Assembly: GCA_037176885.1 (NCBI GenBank) | Contig: JAWWNJ010000104.1 | Span: forward strand, 744,001-808,000 | From: Favolaschia claudopus | Taxonomy: Eukaryota; Basidiomycota; Agaricomycetes; Agaricales; Mycenaceae | DNA length: 64,000 nucleotides | Direction of reading: 5' to 3' | In this document: in pieces, positions 21,678 to 33,641 of the stretch | Layout of the letters: every line of letters starts with the position of its first letter | Position numbering within the stretch: the stretch's first letter is position 1 | Notes under the pieces: model-generated | Databases searched by the model: none | What the model saw: the letters and a program-made list of their open reading frames with translations, nothing else | What the model was told of the DNA's origin: nothing | Made by a program: the position numbers and the translations under genes

Positions 21678-22584
21678 ATCCAGAATTCACCCATGCGCAT
21701 GGTACAGTACTTTTCCGAAGTCCATCTACGTCTACACAACACTTCATCCGCTATACATATTTGGTTTGTACAAGGTTTGTATGAAATACCTATCTGTAAC
21801 TCGATGCATCTAAGTAAATGTAGGTACATACAGCAGACTATCAATATCTTTAACACCAACACTAAGCTGGTCGACCACAGGCCCTAGTCTAGGCCTTTCT
21901 TCGACGATGACGGCTGCGAGGGCTTTCTCATTCAAGGTGACTCGCTCATCACTTCCCTTCCTGGTATAGAAGAGGCTGGTCAATCTTTATTACTTTTGGC
22001 TCATGGAAGGAAATTGGCCATGACGCCCAGTCCTTTCTGAATACGTACCAGGCAGACGTCGCGAAAGATTCTCAATCTACAGCACTTACTCTCAACACGA
22101 TTATCCTGCGTCTCAACTGCGGCGGGGGCGCCTCAACTCATACAGCGACCGCCATGGCTTTGTGACGAACTGGGCCCCATTGTTAACGCGCTCCAGTAAC
22201 GCTTCGGGACATCGACTGTTATATCGACTCGCCGTCGAGTTCATCACGATGTACACCCGGTGCGATCAGAAAAACGTTCCTGCAATGGGGATCAGCTGCA
22301 CGTACTGCTTACATAGAGACTACCACTGTAACCCAAGTGCGGATATGCAGTTACAGTGCCACGATGTTGCGCTCCTTGACCTCCATTAACTGATCAATAA
22401 AATAAAAAGTATCTGCACTTCTCTTGGCATGGAAAATTCGCGTACAAACGCGTGAAAACGCGCGTCGCGAATATCAAGCCACAACGCAAACGCGGCGACG
22501 CGTCGGTCACAGTGTGATGAGTCGCGTTTGATCGATTCCTCGCATCATGATTCCTCCAACTCTGCCTCTTGCCAGCATCACCGT
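21678..22584. other. Non-coding stretch
   Basis: I see no supported gene. The right end (about 22495-22520) holds an ACGCGT/TCGGTCACA motif close to the DUF1365 start, presumably promoter. Confidence 0.4.
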
Positions 22585-24231
22585 ATGGACCGCAGCTCGT
22601 CCTATCCCAGGGGATATATACTAGAGAACCAAGTAACGCACGCAAGACTATTGCCAGTCAAAGCGGCCCATGCATTCACATACCCAACCGTCTCACTGCT
22701 CTTGTCTCTCAACGCCTTAGAAAACAAATCTCTTGACCTAGGCTATGGCTGGATATTCGGCTACGGGGGACGGTGGGCGAGACTTGCCGGGCTACGTCCT
22801 GCTCCATACCTTATTGAAAACGGGGGCTCAATCCGCCAACGACTGGAAAAGGTGCTTCTGGATCGAGGTTTCACCAGCGAACTTGAGGATGCATGGATGA
22901 TGACCATGCCTAGTCTCTTGGGCTTCGAAGGCATTAATCCTCTTACTGTGTACTTCTGTTACCGCCCCGGAGGTCACCTGTTCTTGGCTGTTTTGGAAGT
23001 CAGCGGAATCCTGTCTCGTTGAACTGAGCTCAAATGCGACTCGTAGGTGCACAATACATTTGGAGAAAGCCACGTATACTGTCTAGAACTTGAGAAAGAT
23101 GAAGACGAGAAGCCCACCAAAGGGTAGGGTCATGCCTTTTTTTCTCTCAGTCAGTTACTGAATCTCTACAGCTTCGACCACCAGTGGACAGTTCCCCGTG
23201 CATTTCACGTCTCTCCCTTCAATGACAGAAGGGGCTTCTACACCATCTCCATCAAACGCCCCACTCATCCTCCGACAGGTCCTCTTCATCCAGAACTGTC
23301 TCAACCTCCACGACCGAGCATCCGTGTCCATGTACACACAGAGTCAAACGATCTTCTCGGCCCCCTCAAACTAACCGCTCTCCTCCGCCCCACCTCCGCA
23401 ACCCCTCTAACCTCCCGCTCATTCCTCCTCACCTTATCTCGCTTCCCATTCGACCTCTTCCTGTCTTTCGCCCGCATCGCGTACCATGCCTGGATCTTAC
23501 ACTACAAGAAACGTCTCGATGTTTTCATCCGTCCAGAACCCGTTCCCTCTTCCTGGGCTCCGCCGGACACCGCTCCCCCGCAGCTCGCTGTGGAGGGAGG
23601 TATACGCTGGCAGGACGAAGGTCTCATCGAACGCTACGCCCGTCATCGTGTCGAGGAGTTCCTCCGCCGAAGAGTCCACGAGACTGGTATCTCCGTCCTT
23701 CTAGTCCCCGCGAATCCCGCCCTCAGCAGCGGCTTATTCTCTTCTTCAAAGGATAAGGAGTCCGCGCCCCGCCTGACAATATCCTACCTGTCCCTGCGCC
23801 TCTTCACCGTCCTCCTGCTCTCCCCCTCCTCCCAGCATGCCCTCCTCCTCGGCACCACCGAGCGCATCTTCTACGCCTCTTCCCCCGATCTGTTCCACTC
23901 CACCTTCGCCGCCCCTTCTTCTCGTGGAGTAGAATCCCTCTCTCGCCGCCAACAGATGCGGCGCTTCCCCACCCTACCTCTCCTTCTTCCGATACCCACG
24001 CATCATCCGCTCGATCCCACCGCCCTCGTGGCTTCACTAGTCTCCGCTGGCGTGATTTGGACGCTGCTCTTTCTTGATCGGGTCGAAGAGTGGGTGTTTC
24101 GGGTCGTTCGTGCGAGACCTGTGGCTGGGACGGAGCCTTGGAAGCAATGGGAGAGGGCTGCCAGAGCCCATGGAGGGGAGAGTGTTCATGTGCTCAAAGA
24201 TCTCAGTGGAAGCATCTTGCACGCGAATTGA
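22585..24231 (+). CDS. DUF1365 family protein
   Basis: Member of the DUF1365 family, of unknown biochemical function, widespread in bacteria and fungi. In bacteria it is often beside cyclopropane-lipid and photolyase genes. The hallmark start VTHARLLPVKAAHAFTY is followed by LLLSLNALE, FGYGGRW and a conserved FDHQWTVPRAFHVSPFNDR. Three exons are joined across 48 nt near 23000 and about 45 nt near 23128-23171. A C-terminal hydrophobic helix (VASLVSAGVIWTLLFLDRV) suggests membrane association. An ATG at 22585 is chosen; the frame is open upstream but has no earlier ATG. Confidence 0.8.
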
Positions 24232-24467
24232 GGAGAAATTGGCGGATCGTCAGCCCCCGTTACACTTGACTCGTTTTTTTCCCTCGAATTTATTCGCTTT
24301 TGGTAGAGAAGGAAAGGCGGTGATGAAATCAGATGGCCTATGTAACTACTTATCTTGTGTATGTTTAGTAAAATAGCATTGCAAACGCCGATATACGTAA
24401 CACAGGTGGGGATAGGTAAAAATGGGGCGGCGTGTTCAGCGTAAGTTACCGAGACGAAGGAAAGGCG

Positions 24468-26251
24468 TTAAGACCGGATCGCTTGGACGTCTGAAGAGCA
24501 CCAAGAAAGCGTGGAACCACCAACGGTGGCCCCCGATGTAGAGGCTGTCATGGCGGCAGGCGGGACGACCACCATGCCATGACCAGAATGGGCCAGAGAA
24601 TCCGTCGATCCGTCGGTCGCCGCTGTTGAGTTTGGACGAGCCAAAATTCGCTGTTCAACGGATCCAAATAGGGGAAGTTCGGTTCCTAATGAACACGACG
24701 TTGCGGCTTCAAATTCTCTTTGCGAAGATCGACTAGAGGAGGCGGTTAACATGGAAATCTATGTAATACACTTGCACTTGGTCATACCTTGCGCTAGTGA
24801 GGCTTGACGAAACAGGGTGGACGACGAGCTGCCTTGGACCCTGCGTGATTCCAACGATATGTAAGGGTTATCGGAATCCAGGCCAATCACTCACCCGCAG
24901 TTCCGTCGGCAGGAAAAGGTACTCGCCAGAGAGATCGTTACTTCCTAAATGAGGGTTCGGAAAAACCATGTCATTTGCGTTTCTCTGCGATGCAAGTTTG
25001 AGCAGCCATATAAACGGGCCACGTGTGCAGGGCACGCACAAGAGATTTGACTTGCGCTCTAAAGAGGCCAGCGTCACTCGCGAGACATTAAATGAAGGAC
25101 GGGAATTACCCGAGTTTTCGCACATCGGAATCAGCCACACGTTCGATACTACTCGTTGTCTCGCTTTCTGACGAACTGGAGGTTTCCTCAGAACAGTCGG
25201 ATTGTACCTCTGTACGAAGCAATGATGCAACTCTGGCAGGGGACTGAGTAGAGACCACCGACTCAGACGTGCTCGCATGGATCACGGAGGCTGCCGCGGA
25301 CGGATTGACCGCAGATAGTGGAGTTCGGTGCTATGTGGGAGGGTTCGTTGGCAACTGCGAAAGTAGACCACGATCGATAAAACCCACTCGTTCATCTGCG
25401 GCAACGAACATATATCGACTGGTGAGATAATGGTCCACGATTTTCTGGAGTAGGCGTTTGAACACCTTTCTCTGTCTTCTTTCCTGGTCAATATATGAGA
25501 CAGCAACACGGGGTCAACGATTGCGGATCTACGAGAGCGTGCATGGCTTCTCTAGGGAGATCCCTGATAAGGACCACACAATAGCCTTGAGCCGACAAAA
25601 AAGTACCTAAGCCTAGTCGTATCATAGTCTTTTACAGCTCTGGCCCATTGCGTCAAATAGGTTTTGTCGAATTCAAAATGACTTACTCCCAAATACGATG
25701 ACGAGCTACTCCAAGGCGTCCTGATCCAAAGAGGGGAGAAGGCGGAGGAGGGAGCAACGGACGACTTGCGCGCTGGCTCAAGTCTAATTCACGTTCGCTT
25801 CCTTCCGCCAGTCGACGTTGATGACGAATCCTTTCGGAAGTTGTCTAATCCGGTGGAAAGTGTTATTGAATCCTTCTAACAACCCTACTCTCTCCAGGGA
25901 TCTATTAGCTGGGACTTGCCTTGATTTCATGTGCCAGTGCATCCGCTTGGTCGGATACTTGAACGTAATCAAGTCGAATCTTGTTGCTCACTAGCGCACG
26001 CTTGGGCCTCGCACGTATCCGTTTCGCAAAGGAGCGCAAGTTCTTCGAGATCCTCCAAGAAATAATCAGACCAAGATTGATTACTCTAGTACGAGGAGTG
26101 TAGACTTTGTATATTCATCGATCTTGTCCTCGAGAAGAGAGGAGTGCTGAGAGATCCATTCATCCTCAAACTGCTCCAAGTCATCGAGAGTTGAGCTGAG
26201 CTGGGCTATGGTGCGCAGGACCCGTGTTGAGGGAATGGGGATGAGAGGCAT
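24468..26251 (-). CDS. Uncharacterised coiled-coil, Ser-rich protein
   Basis: A multi-exon gene that no single open frame reveals. It was assembled from splice consensus: MPLIPIPSTRVLRTIAQLSS with an acidic helical N-terminus, RARPKRALVSNKIRLDYVQV, then ALAHEIK. A GC-AG intron (25845-25919) leads to TTSERIRHQRRLAEG. Further exons encode SPLFGSGRLGVARHRIWE, AVKDYDTTRLR, a Ser/Thr-rich acidic segment (CSEETSSSSESETTSS), LFLPTELRGPRQLVVHPVSS, and a Ser/Thr/Ala-rich tail. Roughly 10 exons and 400 residues. The central junctions around 25000-25130 are uncertain. No family recognised. It is divergent from the kinase gene. Confidence 0.55.
25845..25919 (-). other. GC-AG intron in the uncharacterised gene
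   Basis: Donor AAG|GCAAGT and acceptor GATTAG. The flanking frames on both sides are open and read as one helical protein only with this splice. Confidence 0.5.
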
Positions 26252-26489
26252 GACAGGTGCAGTGAGCAGGTTGGTTCAAGTTTTGAGGGTGCAGGATACA
26301 GCATGGCCTGAGTTATAATTGAGCAATCGGCGACTGGCAAGTTTAAAAGTGGATTCCGAGTCCATATGCCAAGTGGCAAGTAAGCAAGGCCAGGCGCGAA
26401 GCCGGCCCTAAAGCCAGTATTTTACGTTTGTTTTCCCGTTGAACGCCGCCACGCGTCTTGGCGTCTACTGCACCTCTTCTCGCGTATAT

Positions 26490-27825
26490 ATGGTGGCCAC
26501 CGCTTCGGAGATCTACTGGAGCCAACGTTGGACGTTTCTTGAAGACGCTGGATATCGTCTGCGCCCAAAATTCAGTCCCAATTTTAATTCCAAGGAACTA
26601 AATGAAAGGGCTCGAGCTGAATATGACGCGCGATATCTAGTGGGTGCTGCACCTCTCGGTACTCGTTTCATGTAGTCGAATGAGTGTCAGAACCCTGCTA
26701 TCATGGATGCACAACGCATCTCGGATGGTCAAAAAGTTATGCTCAAATCTGTATCCTCGCGGTTTCATCCGGATGAGGTCAGGATAGCCCGGCTGTTTTC
26801 ATCACCTCCTCATGCAAGGAATCCCCGCAACCACTGCATTCACATACTGGAAGTTTTGCAAGATCAAGAGACTGAAGACATACAGATTCTGGTTATGCCT
26901 CTGATGGTGACTTGCCGAGTACCTGTGTTCGATACTCTTGGAGAAGTTATCGACTGCTTCAGGCAGGTATTCGAGGTTGTCCATTATCTCTCGTGGGTTT
27001 TCCTGAACACTGAATGTGTGGTTAGGGAATACAATATATGCACGAAAACTTTGTTGCTCATCGGTATGCTGCCCTCGAAAGTTGCCATCGACTTGCTTAT
27101 GTATGTACGTATGCTTCCAGGGATTGCAGCCTGCCTAATATTCTACAAGACCCTACGCGTCTTTTCCCGCATGGCTTCCATCCCGTGCGGCCTCGCTGGG
27201 ATTACAATTGGGAGAACCTTGCCCGCCCCATCACTCGCACTCAATGCTGGCCGCGCTACTACATCATTGACTTTGGCCTTTCCCGCCAGTACGATCCCGC
27301 TCATGGTCTACCTTTTGAGCCTGTCATCCGCGGGGGCGATAAGTCACCACCAGAGCACGACCGTGTCGACGCCTGTAATCCCTTCCCCACTGACATATAC
27401 TTTCTCGGCAATTCGCTCAAGAACGAATTTCTTTACTCGACACATCCAGACGAACCTTGGGATTATCGCTTGGTTTGTCAATTCATTCGTCTCTCAAGTA
27501 TTTCTCAATAACACTCGTCTAGCGGCGGCGATGGCGTTTTATGGAACCCCTTGTAGAAGACATGATCCATCCGGATCCTTCTCAGAGACCCACTATCGGC
27601 CAAGTCATACAGCGCTTCGATAACTTGTGCGGGAGATTGAGCAAATGGCAACTTCGACGGCCAGGTCAGCAATGCGGAGTTTTTGATTTGCCCGCTCATC
27701 GCTGGCGGCAGCTCATGCGAGCGATCAGACGCGTTCCTGCAGTGCCTCCATATACGCCACCTTTCTGTGAGCTGAGCGGGCGCATGCGAGCTTTCTACAC
27801 ACAAACAGCAGTCGAGCATGGCTGA
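26490..27825 (+). CDS. Protein kinase of an Agaricomycete-expanded family
   Basis: Five exons. The N-terminus (IYWSQRWTFLEDAGYRLRPKF) is typical of a large Agaricomycete kinase family. The N-lobe has DAQRISDGQKVMLKSV with the likely ATP-binding Lys. The catalytic loop HRDCSLPNI is restored only after splicing out a 57 nt intron in HR|D near 27062-27119. The metal-binding DFG is in YYIIDFGLSRQYD, followed by GGDKSPPEH, NPFPTDIY and a C-terminal HPDPSQRPTIGQVI. All key residues are present, so it may be active. Substrates are unknown. A tandem duplicate once lay just downstream and is now a remnant. Confidence 0.8.
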
Positions 27826-28663
27826 CGAAAATGAATTGAAATGGGATGTGTATGCAGTAGTATAGAATTGACATGGTTCACACTGTTCCGTGCGACCTAG
27901 TCGCCGCGCTTGCTGCTATTACCTCCCCGTTGTTGTCCACTGGATTCGGGCTCAACAAAACAATCGCACCAATGGTGGCCTCCGAACAGTCTGACTGATG
28001 TGGAACCTATATTCAAGATGCCGCCTCGACGGTGGAGGCAGGGAGAACGGATTGTACCTCTGATAACGGTCCCACAACGTCCGCGTACAGTGGCCGAAGT
28101 TCATGGGAGTCACCAGCCAGTGGAAACGACGCGACACTAAAGAAATTCGTAGACGATCGATGATTTCAAGTTCGAAGCCGCAAAGATTTGCATTAGAACA
28201 TCGTCGGGGAGCTTCGGTGGGCGCTCGTGAGCGTCTTCGACCATTCAGATACAACTGACGGCGGGCAGTAAGGGTCGAAGGGAGTGGTTTAGAACAGAAA
28301 TTCGCAGCAGCCCACAGCGATGCCATTCGGGTTCGGTGAGGTGAGGCATTGAAAGGTGATGCCTGGCCGCGGCGACCTCTCAGACCAGTGTTTACTATGT
28401 GTTTTCCCATTCAAACGCGTCTTCGCATCTACTACACCTCCCCTCGCCGTGAATATAGCCTCGCTGGCATTTCCCCGCTCACAATCTGCCTGCAATACCT
28501 CCATACACGCCACCTTTCTGTGACTTGAGCAGGCGGATGAGCTTTCTCCACTCAAATAGTCGTCGAGTACAGCTGATGAAGATGATTGAGACCCGATTGA
28601 ATAGTATAGGATGTGGATGCAGTAGTATAGAATTGGTACATTGTTCACGCAGGTCCGCTCGAC
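27826..28663. other. Intergenic region with kinase/BAP31 duplication remnants
   Basis: Contains a copy of the BAP31 3' end at about 27895-27936 and the kinase remnant at 28389-28560. The 27940-28380 stretch shows no gene. Confidence 0.6.
28389..28560 (+). pseudogene. Remnant of a second kinase gene (5' flank fused to 3' end)
   Basis: 28389-28457 resembles the region just upstream of the kinase ATG (26424-26486). 28488-28560 resembles the kinase 3' end from 27735. The whole catalytic coding part is missing between them, so this is an internally deleted copy. Confidence 0.65.
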
Positions 28664-29554
28664 CTAATCGTTGCGCTTGCTGCTGTTGCCCCCCGTCGCC
28701 TCATTGTACTTCGTCGCCAGCCTGTCAAACTCGGCGGCCTGTTGTGCAGCCTGCTTTTTCAGAGTTTCTGCGCCGGATTCGTGAGTTCAACGGAATAGGC
28801 GAAGACTAAAAAAATGGGTACAAACCGAAGTCTCGCTCCTTCTTTTCGAGCTCGGTAACCTTTGCTTTCAGGTCCTTCACTTGCTTCGACGAGTCACCGC
28901 CCTTGGCCCCGGAGCCCTCCTTCAGCTTCGCATACTCCTCTTGCGTATGGATGAGGTCGAGAATCAGGGAGAATGTTCTTGTAAGAACGAGAGAGAGGAA
29001 GAGTGTGAACCCGGTCAGGTATGTATTGCGCTGCGAGCTAGAGGAGCACGGGCAAAGACATTAACTGAATGCAAAAAAACGAACCTCGCAGCACGTACTA
29101 GAATTTCCGAGCAGCAAAACTGTTTTCCGCCTGCGCGTTACCGACATGTGGTGCACCATTCTGTTTGGCGAGTTCAGCCTCAGCGGTGACGCGGAACATT
29201 CGTTGCAGGGCGTCCGCGAATAATATTGCCACGAATCTGTACGATTAGGTCGGTCGGGCTGCGGAGAGATACGTGGCGCGAAACACGCACATGAACGATA
29301 TTTTGAGCCCATAGGCGATTTTCGCGATGATGGGGCTTTCAGAAAGGAAGGTGAATATTTTCTTCCGCACGTTGTGTGGTAGAGGCAGAACTATGACACA
29401 AAATGTGGCCATCTGGACGAAGTTTTAGGATTTGAACAAAGAAAAGTCGATAGGTGTATACCTCTGCTGCGAGCAGCATAAAGGTCAAGGAGTAACTGGA
29501 GAAGTATGAGCAGATATTCAATACAGCGGGATTGGGTAGTTACTAGATGGTCAT
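28664..29554 (-). CDS. BAP31/YET family ER membrane protein
   Basis: Homologue of B-cell receptor-associated protein 31, an ER multi-pass protein that acts in export and quality control of membrane proteins. Starts MTIYYSLTFMLLAAE, then MATFCVIVLPLPHNVRKK, IFTFLSESPIIAKIAYGLKI, and FVAILFADALQRMFRV. A later exon reads QRNTYLTGFTLFLSLVLTR and LILDLIHTQEEYAKLK. The C-terminus is a coiled coil ending in SSKRND. Three N-terminal helices, then a cytosolic coiled coil, match the family. Six exons are needed. No KKxx ER-retrieval signal is seen at the end. Confidence 0.9.
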
Positions 29555-30493
29555 TTTGGAGAAGGAAGGGTTTGTGGTGGTGGTTCAGGTGAAAGGTGTT
29601 TGGCGTATGCTGCGTTTTCGGCTGATGAGTTGACGTCACTCCACGTATACTACTTCCGTCTATTTGGCTGCAGCGAAGAAACCAAACATCACATTTCAAC
29701 TTCAACTCTTGTTCAACCTCCCAACTTCAAGTTACCTCCAGACTACAGTATCCAAGGAATCTCTGCTGCTTAATGCGCCCAGTGGGCACTGAAAACTCAA
29801 TTAGAGAGAATGTCTATATGAAAAGGCTGGCCCTGACACTTGTGGCAAGTTGCAACTCAAGTTACTTGACGACTTTCAAGTTCGACGCCGCGTCCCGCTG
29901 GTCCCCAAACTTCCAGCTCGGATGTGGTCAGGCTGTGCAATTATCCTCTCGAAATGCGGTTTGTAGAAGCTCTGCCGATGCTACCTCTCATCAGCTTTCC
30001 AACTTTCTTCTTGCTCGGCTATCGTCGTGCTCTACTCTTGGACTCATCAGGTCCTTCAACTGTGCAACCCGAATCTGCATCTGTTTAAGTTGAAGCCAAA
30101 CATATTCAGGCGGGACGCTTCCAATCAAGATGCATCGCAACATGGGACAAAAAACTGTTATCCCAATTCAACCATCACTAATGCGGGAAACTCGCAGCCA
30201 CCCCGTCCAAAAGAACTGTGACGTTCTGCCGCCCAGCCAATAGGTATTTGACAGTCCTCAGTTCCTCTCTCCCTCATATCTGTCTCTCTTCTCACCCCAC
30301 GTCTCTCGATGCAGGAGGCCCTCGAACTGTCCTGGCACTATTTAAGCCAGGGCTTACCTGCGGTTGGAGTAGGTTCCATCTCATGTCATACCCAACTCTC
30401 AATTCGGTCATCTCATCACCTATCTAGGCGTCCATTCTACTCTATGGTCTTGAAAATATTCCTCTCGTTTTGAAAGCCACAATTCACGGTACA
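29555..30493. other. Upstream region of BAP31 and of membrane-protein copy B
   Basis: The left part is BAP31 promoter (a TGACGTCA palindrome lies at about 29631). From 29963 the sequence is the upstream part of the duplicated block that matches 12701 onward. No gene seen. Confidence 0.5.
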
Positions 30494-31815
30494 ATGTTAG
30501 GCATCTACAGCACGCTCTTCGTGCTGTCAATGTACCTACTTTCCTGTCGCTGGGGAGCCCCTGGAGTCGGCTTTCTAATGACAGCAAGCTTCGTCATGGC
30601 TGTTGTAGCAACAACGCAAATTATTCTCATCGTCGCACGGGCAGTTACCATCTTCCACTGCGTTCAGAACCAGGTCTTTACCGGGGAAACGTTGAATGAA
30701 TTGCACTGTATCGCCCACATTGAAAAGACCTTCATTATGATACAGCTTACCCTGTGCTTGATAAACATGCGCGTCTCATCATCAGAGTAGTATGCTTTCA
30801 TGGTTATCTCTGCTAGTTCAACGGTCGACTGTCTCTTCGTTTGTTGTTATCCGGATTTCTCTCATTGATTTTGACAAGCAGTCTTCTAGCTCTATCGCTG
30901 CTATGCAGTCTGGAATCATCGAAGGGATATCATCGTGTTACCTGCCTTGTTCATAACCTGCACACTAGGTGAGTTCGGGTCAACTTACAGCTTTCATAGA
31001 AAACTAGGGCTAAAATACTTGCTGTCACCGGTTGTCGGTATCTTATGGGCAATAAATCCGGAGAATGTAACCAAAGCACAAGTCGTCGTGTGCCTCGCTA
31101 TGGTAACAAATTTAATACTTACGGCGCTCACAGGCGAGTATTAATTGTCATCGAATGAATACCTTGGTCCTTGACGCGGCATTCTCAACCCAGCCGGCAG
31201 AATAGTGTATCTGGGCCGCCTCGCGAGACTCAAATTGGATCTTTACAGCGACAAAAGCCGAAGCATAGATAACGCGTCCAAGTTTTGCACACGTTCGAAA
31301 CGAGCCATCGCAATAATGTGAGCGCAATTGACAACGCAGAAGAGAATGGAGAGGAGTTCACGAAATTCAGCTTAGAGTCCGGTGCAATTTATTGCGCAGT
31401 GATGATCTTTCTATTCATCATGACAATAAAAAATCAAGTGGCCCTCCAGATAGGAGGTAGTCTATTTGAAATTATCCTGGTTCGTCAACCTTCTAAGAGA
31501 TGTCTTCTATGTCTTACTTACTACCTCAGAATATTATACCGACATTCACAACGGTGTACATCGGATTGAAAAACCAGTACACAAACCCAGCGGAACCATG
31601 AAGGGAGTCGTAGAGAGAGAGGCAGCAACTGAATGTTGAGATTGAACTGTACGTATATGGCAACAATGTTCTCCGGAATGTAGAGCGCAGTAGCCAGAAG
31701 GACTCGTGCATGTACGAAAGTGTCGGTGTATATATGTGCTTTGTTTTCAAGGAGCTATAAAATAAATAAGGACTGTTGCGTGTATGGCTCTGAATTAGAT
31801 TTTGCCTTCTCGTTC
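29963..31815 (+). repeat. Segmental duplication, copy B
   Basis: Partner of 12701-14592, same orientation, about 17 kb away. It carries the better preserved copy of the membrane-protein gene. Confidence 0.85.
30494..31601 (+). CDS. Multi-helix membrane protein, Agaricomycete-specific family (copy B)
   Basis: Unrecognised function. Members of this family have about seven hydrophobic helices and are strongly expanded in mushrooms. Segments in order: MLGIYSTLFVLSMYLL; FLMTASFVMAVVATTQIILI; STVDCLF joined to LYRCYAVWN; IIVLPALFITCTLGEF; YLLSPVVGILWAIN; VVCLAMVTNLILTALT; GRIVYLGRLARL; LESGAIYCAVMIFLFIMTI; NIIPTFTTVYIGL. The frames that are broken in copy A are open here. One junction (about 31136) has a GC-type donor, G|GCGAGT, needed to join LTALT to AGRIVYLG. 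The intron near 30770-30815 is unclear, so slight damage is possible. Confidence 0.55.
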
Positions 31816-32141
31816 CTGGCGGTGGAGTACTTTGATTCTTCGAAAGCCAAAGCTTGGCAACGTGTGTCTCGAAAACGAAGTGGAACTTGCCACAACTAAT
31901 CCAGGCGCCCTTCGAGTGCGCATGTAAATTAATCTTCAATAATTCCCTCAGCTTCAACTTAGTACTCAAACTCAGCGCTCAGCCCTTGTTCAATGCTCCC
32001 TCCGGAATTTGGGACTGAGGATTTCTAGCCCAGTGTGGTGCCAGGGGTTCTCCCCACCAAAAATCAAGACGTATGAATTCAAAAGGCAAACACAACATAT
32101 AACGATTCAAATGCCAACTCCCACTTGACAGCCTTTCAAGG
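31816..32141. other. Intergenic, no feature seen
   Basis: About 330 bp between the duplicated block and the 3' end of DUF1295 copy 1. No gene or repeat recognised. Confidence 0.4.
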
Positions 32142-33127
32142 CTACAAGATACCCGGGACGAGGGCATACGGGACACGCCTTTTGTAGTCGTTCCACTGTG
32201 CGCCGTACCTGGAAGCCATATAATCGCTAAGTTCCGGGATCGAGGAGCCATAGAAGGAGGCGAGCTGAATCCCAGCCATGAAGACGGTGCCCCCCAACGA
32301 GCCCTACCACGACAACGTCAGGACACATCGCATTTGAAAAAGAAACAGTCCTAGGACTAACGGTAACAAGAGTAGTCCCAATCCGCCAGAGGGCGTATCC
32401 GAGGTAATTCGGATGGCGGACAACGGACCACAACCCCGTGTCGTCGATCTTGCCCTTGTTCTTCAAATCTTTCTTGAACGCCTTGCGCGACTGCTCAGCA
32501 ATGAACTCGATCGAGATCCCAAGGGCGAAAAGCGCGAGACCGGCATATTGTTTCCACCCAATGCATTCTGTGAAGCTGCCGAGGATGGGCTGGGGCGACG
32601 AAGTAAGCGCGTGGACGGCCACGAGCGTGTTGAAGGTGTTCATGGTGCCATTGAACGCGCTGACTTGCAACCCGAAGCCAGGTGAGATGCGGTAATTGCT
32701 CGTGAAGAAAACCCAGTATGCCTATTCGAATTTCGTGAATGAACAAGCTTTGAAACGGGCCCCGGGCCGGAAATTCGAAATACATGGTGCAGTCCCTGAA
32801 GCGCGTACATGCCTGTGAGGAGACTGGGAATTGGACCGAGACCAGCGATGCCTGGACCAGCGGTCACCAAAAGATTGCTGGCGCGTAGACCGACGGCGGT
32901 AAGACCCTTTACTGCCCATCCTTGAGTGAACAACAAGTATTGCAGCGGGGCGCTTTGGACGTTGAGTCACTTAGTGAGATTGTTTCGTTCAAATGATGCG
33001 CTGCAGCTCACTCAGACAGTCGACCAATCGCAAAGGTAGCTATGCCAGGGGTACTGAAGCCGGCGGTTCGGCGAACATCAGCGAGCCCGCCGCGCGAGAT
33101 CTCAGGTGGGGCCTTCTCAGAAGACAT
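32142..33127 (-). CDS. DUF1295 / steroid 5-alpha-reductase-like membrane protein, copy 1
   Basis: Multi-pass membrane protein of the DUF1295 family, related in its C-terminus to steroid reductases and isoprenylcysteine methyltransferases; the reaction in fungi is unknown. Four exons: MSSEKAPPEISRGGL, then QGWAVKGLTAVGLRASN and LLTGMYALQGLHH, then AYWVFFTSNY, FTECIGWKQYAGLALFALG and the cofactor-site-like GLWSVVRHPNYLGYALWRIG, and finally MASRYGAQWNDYKRRVPYA. It appears intact. A close paralogue lies at 45846-46845 on the opposite strand with the same intron positions. Confidence 0.8.
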
Positions 33128-33641
33128 GAGTAGTGGCAGAGGATGAAGAAGTTGGGAAAACACTGACGATCCCTCTTTATATTTGCTTTATATTAGTCCC
33201 AAGTTGGTCCAAACTTGGGTCCAAAGCTAAGTGCGGGGTGCTTAGTCACGTCTCAACTGAGCGCGGTCTTCCGTAAAAGCGAACTGGGTGCTGGGCGCTT
33301 AGTCACGTCAAAGTGAGCGCGGTCTTCCGTAGAAGTGGCGCAGGGCCTTAGCCGCCTTAGAACATCTACAGCGTTTAATTATCCTCACGGTTTGCGATTA
33401 GTTATGAATGTGATCAGACTAGCGGAAAGAGAGACGAATTCAGTGACATACATAAACGCGGCAATCCACATCAAGAAACAAAAAAACATTCCACACGAAA
33501 AATTCAAACCGAGTAGGAAAACCAAGCAAGCAGCCAACGTCGCTGGTGAGATCTGCATGATATCCGATATCTTTGCCCGAACTCTGTCACTCGAATGACT
33601 CAGTAAAGTATATACAAGGCACCCACAACACTCCCAAGTAC
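33128..33641. promoter_or_regulatory. Upstream region of DUF1295 copy 1 with a tandem repeat
   Basis: Two units of about 57 bp (from about 33237 and 33294) share CTTAGTCACGTC and GAGCGCGGTCTTCCGTA. They lie 110-170 bp upstream of the ATG and could be duplicated regulatory sites. The rest, up to the VPS72 stop, shows no gene. Confidence 0.55.

Noticed and set aside
24700..25278. Treating the 136-codon minus frame at 24868-25278 as a complete gene
   Set aside because: Upstream and downstream exons with splice sites show it is at most part of the longer gene ending at 24468; the N-terminal half of that frame may be intron.
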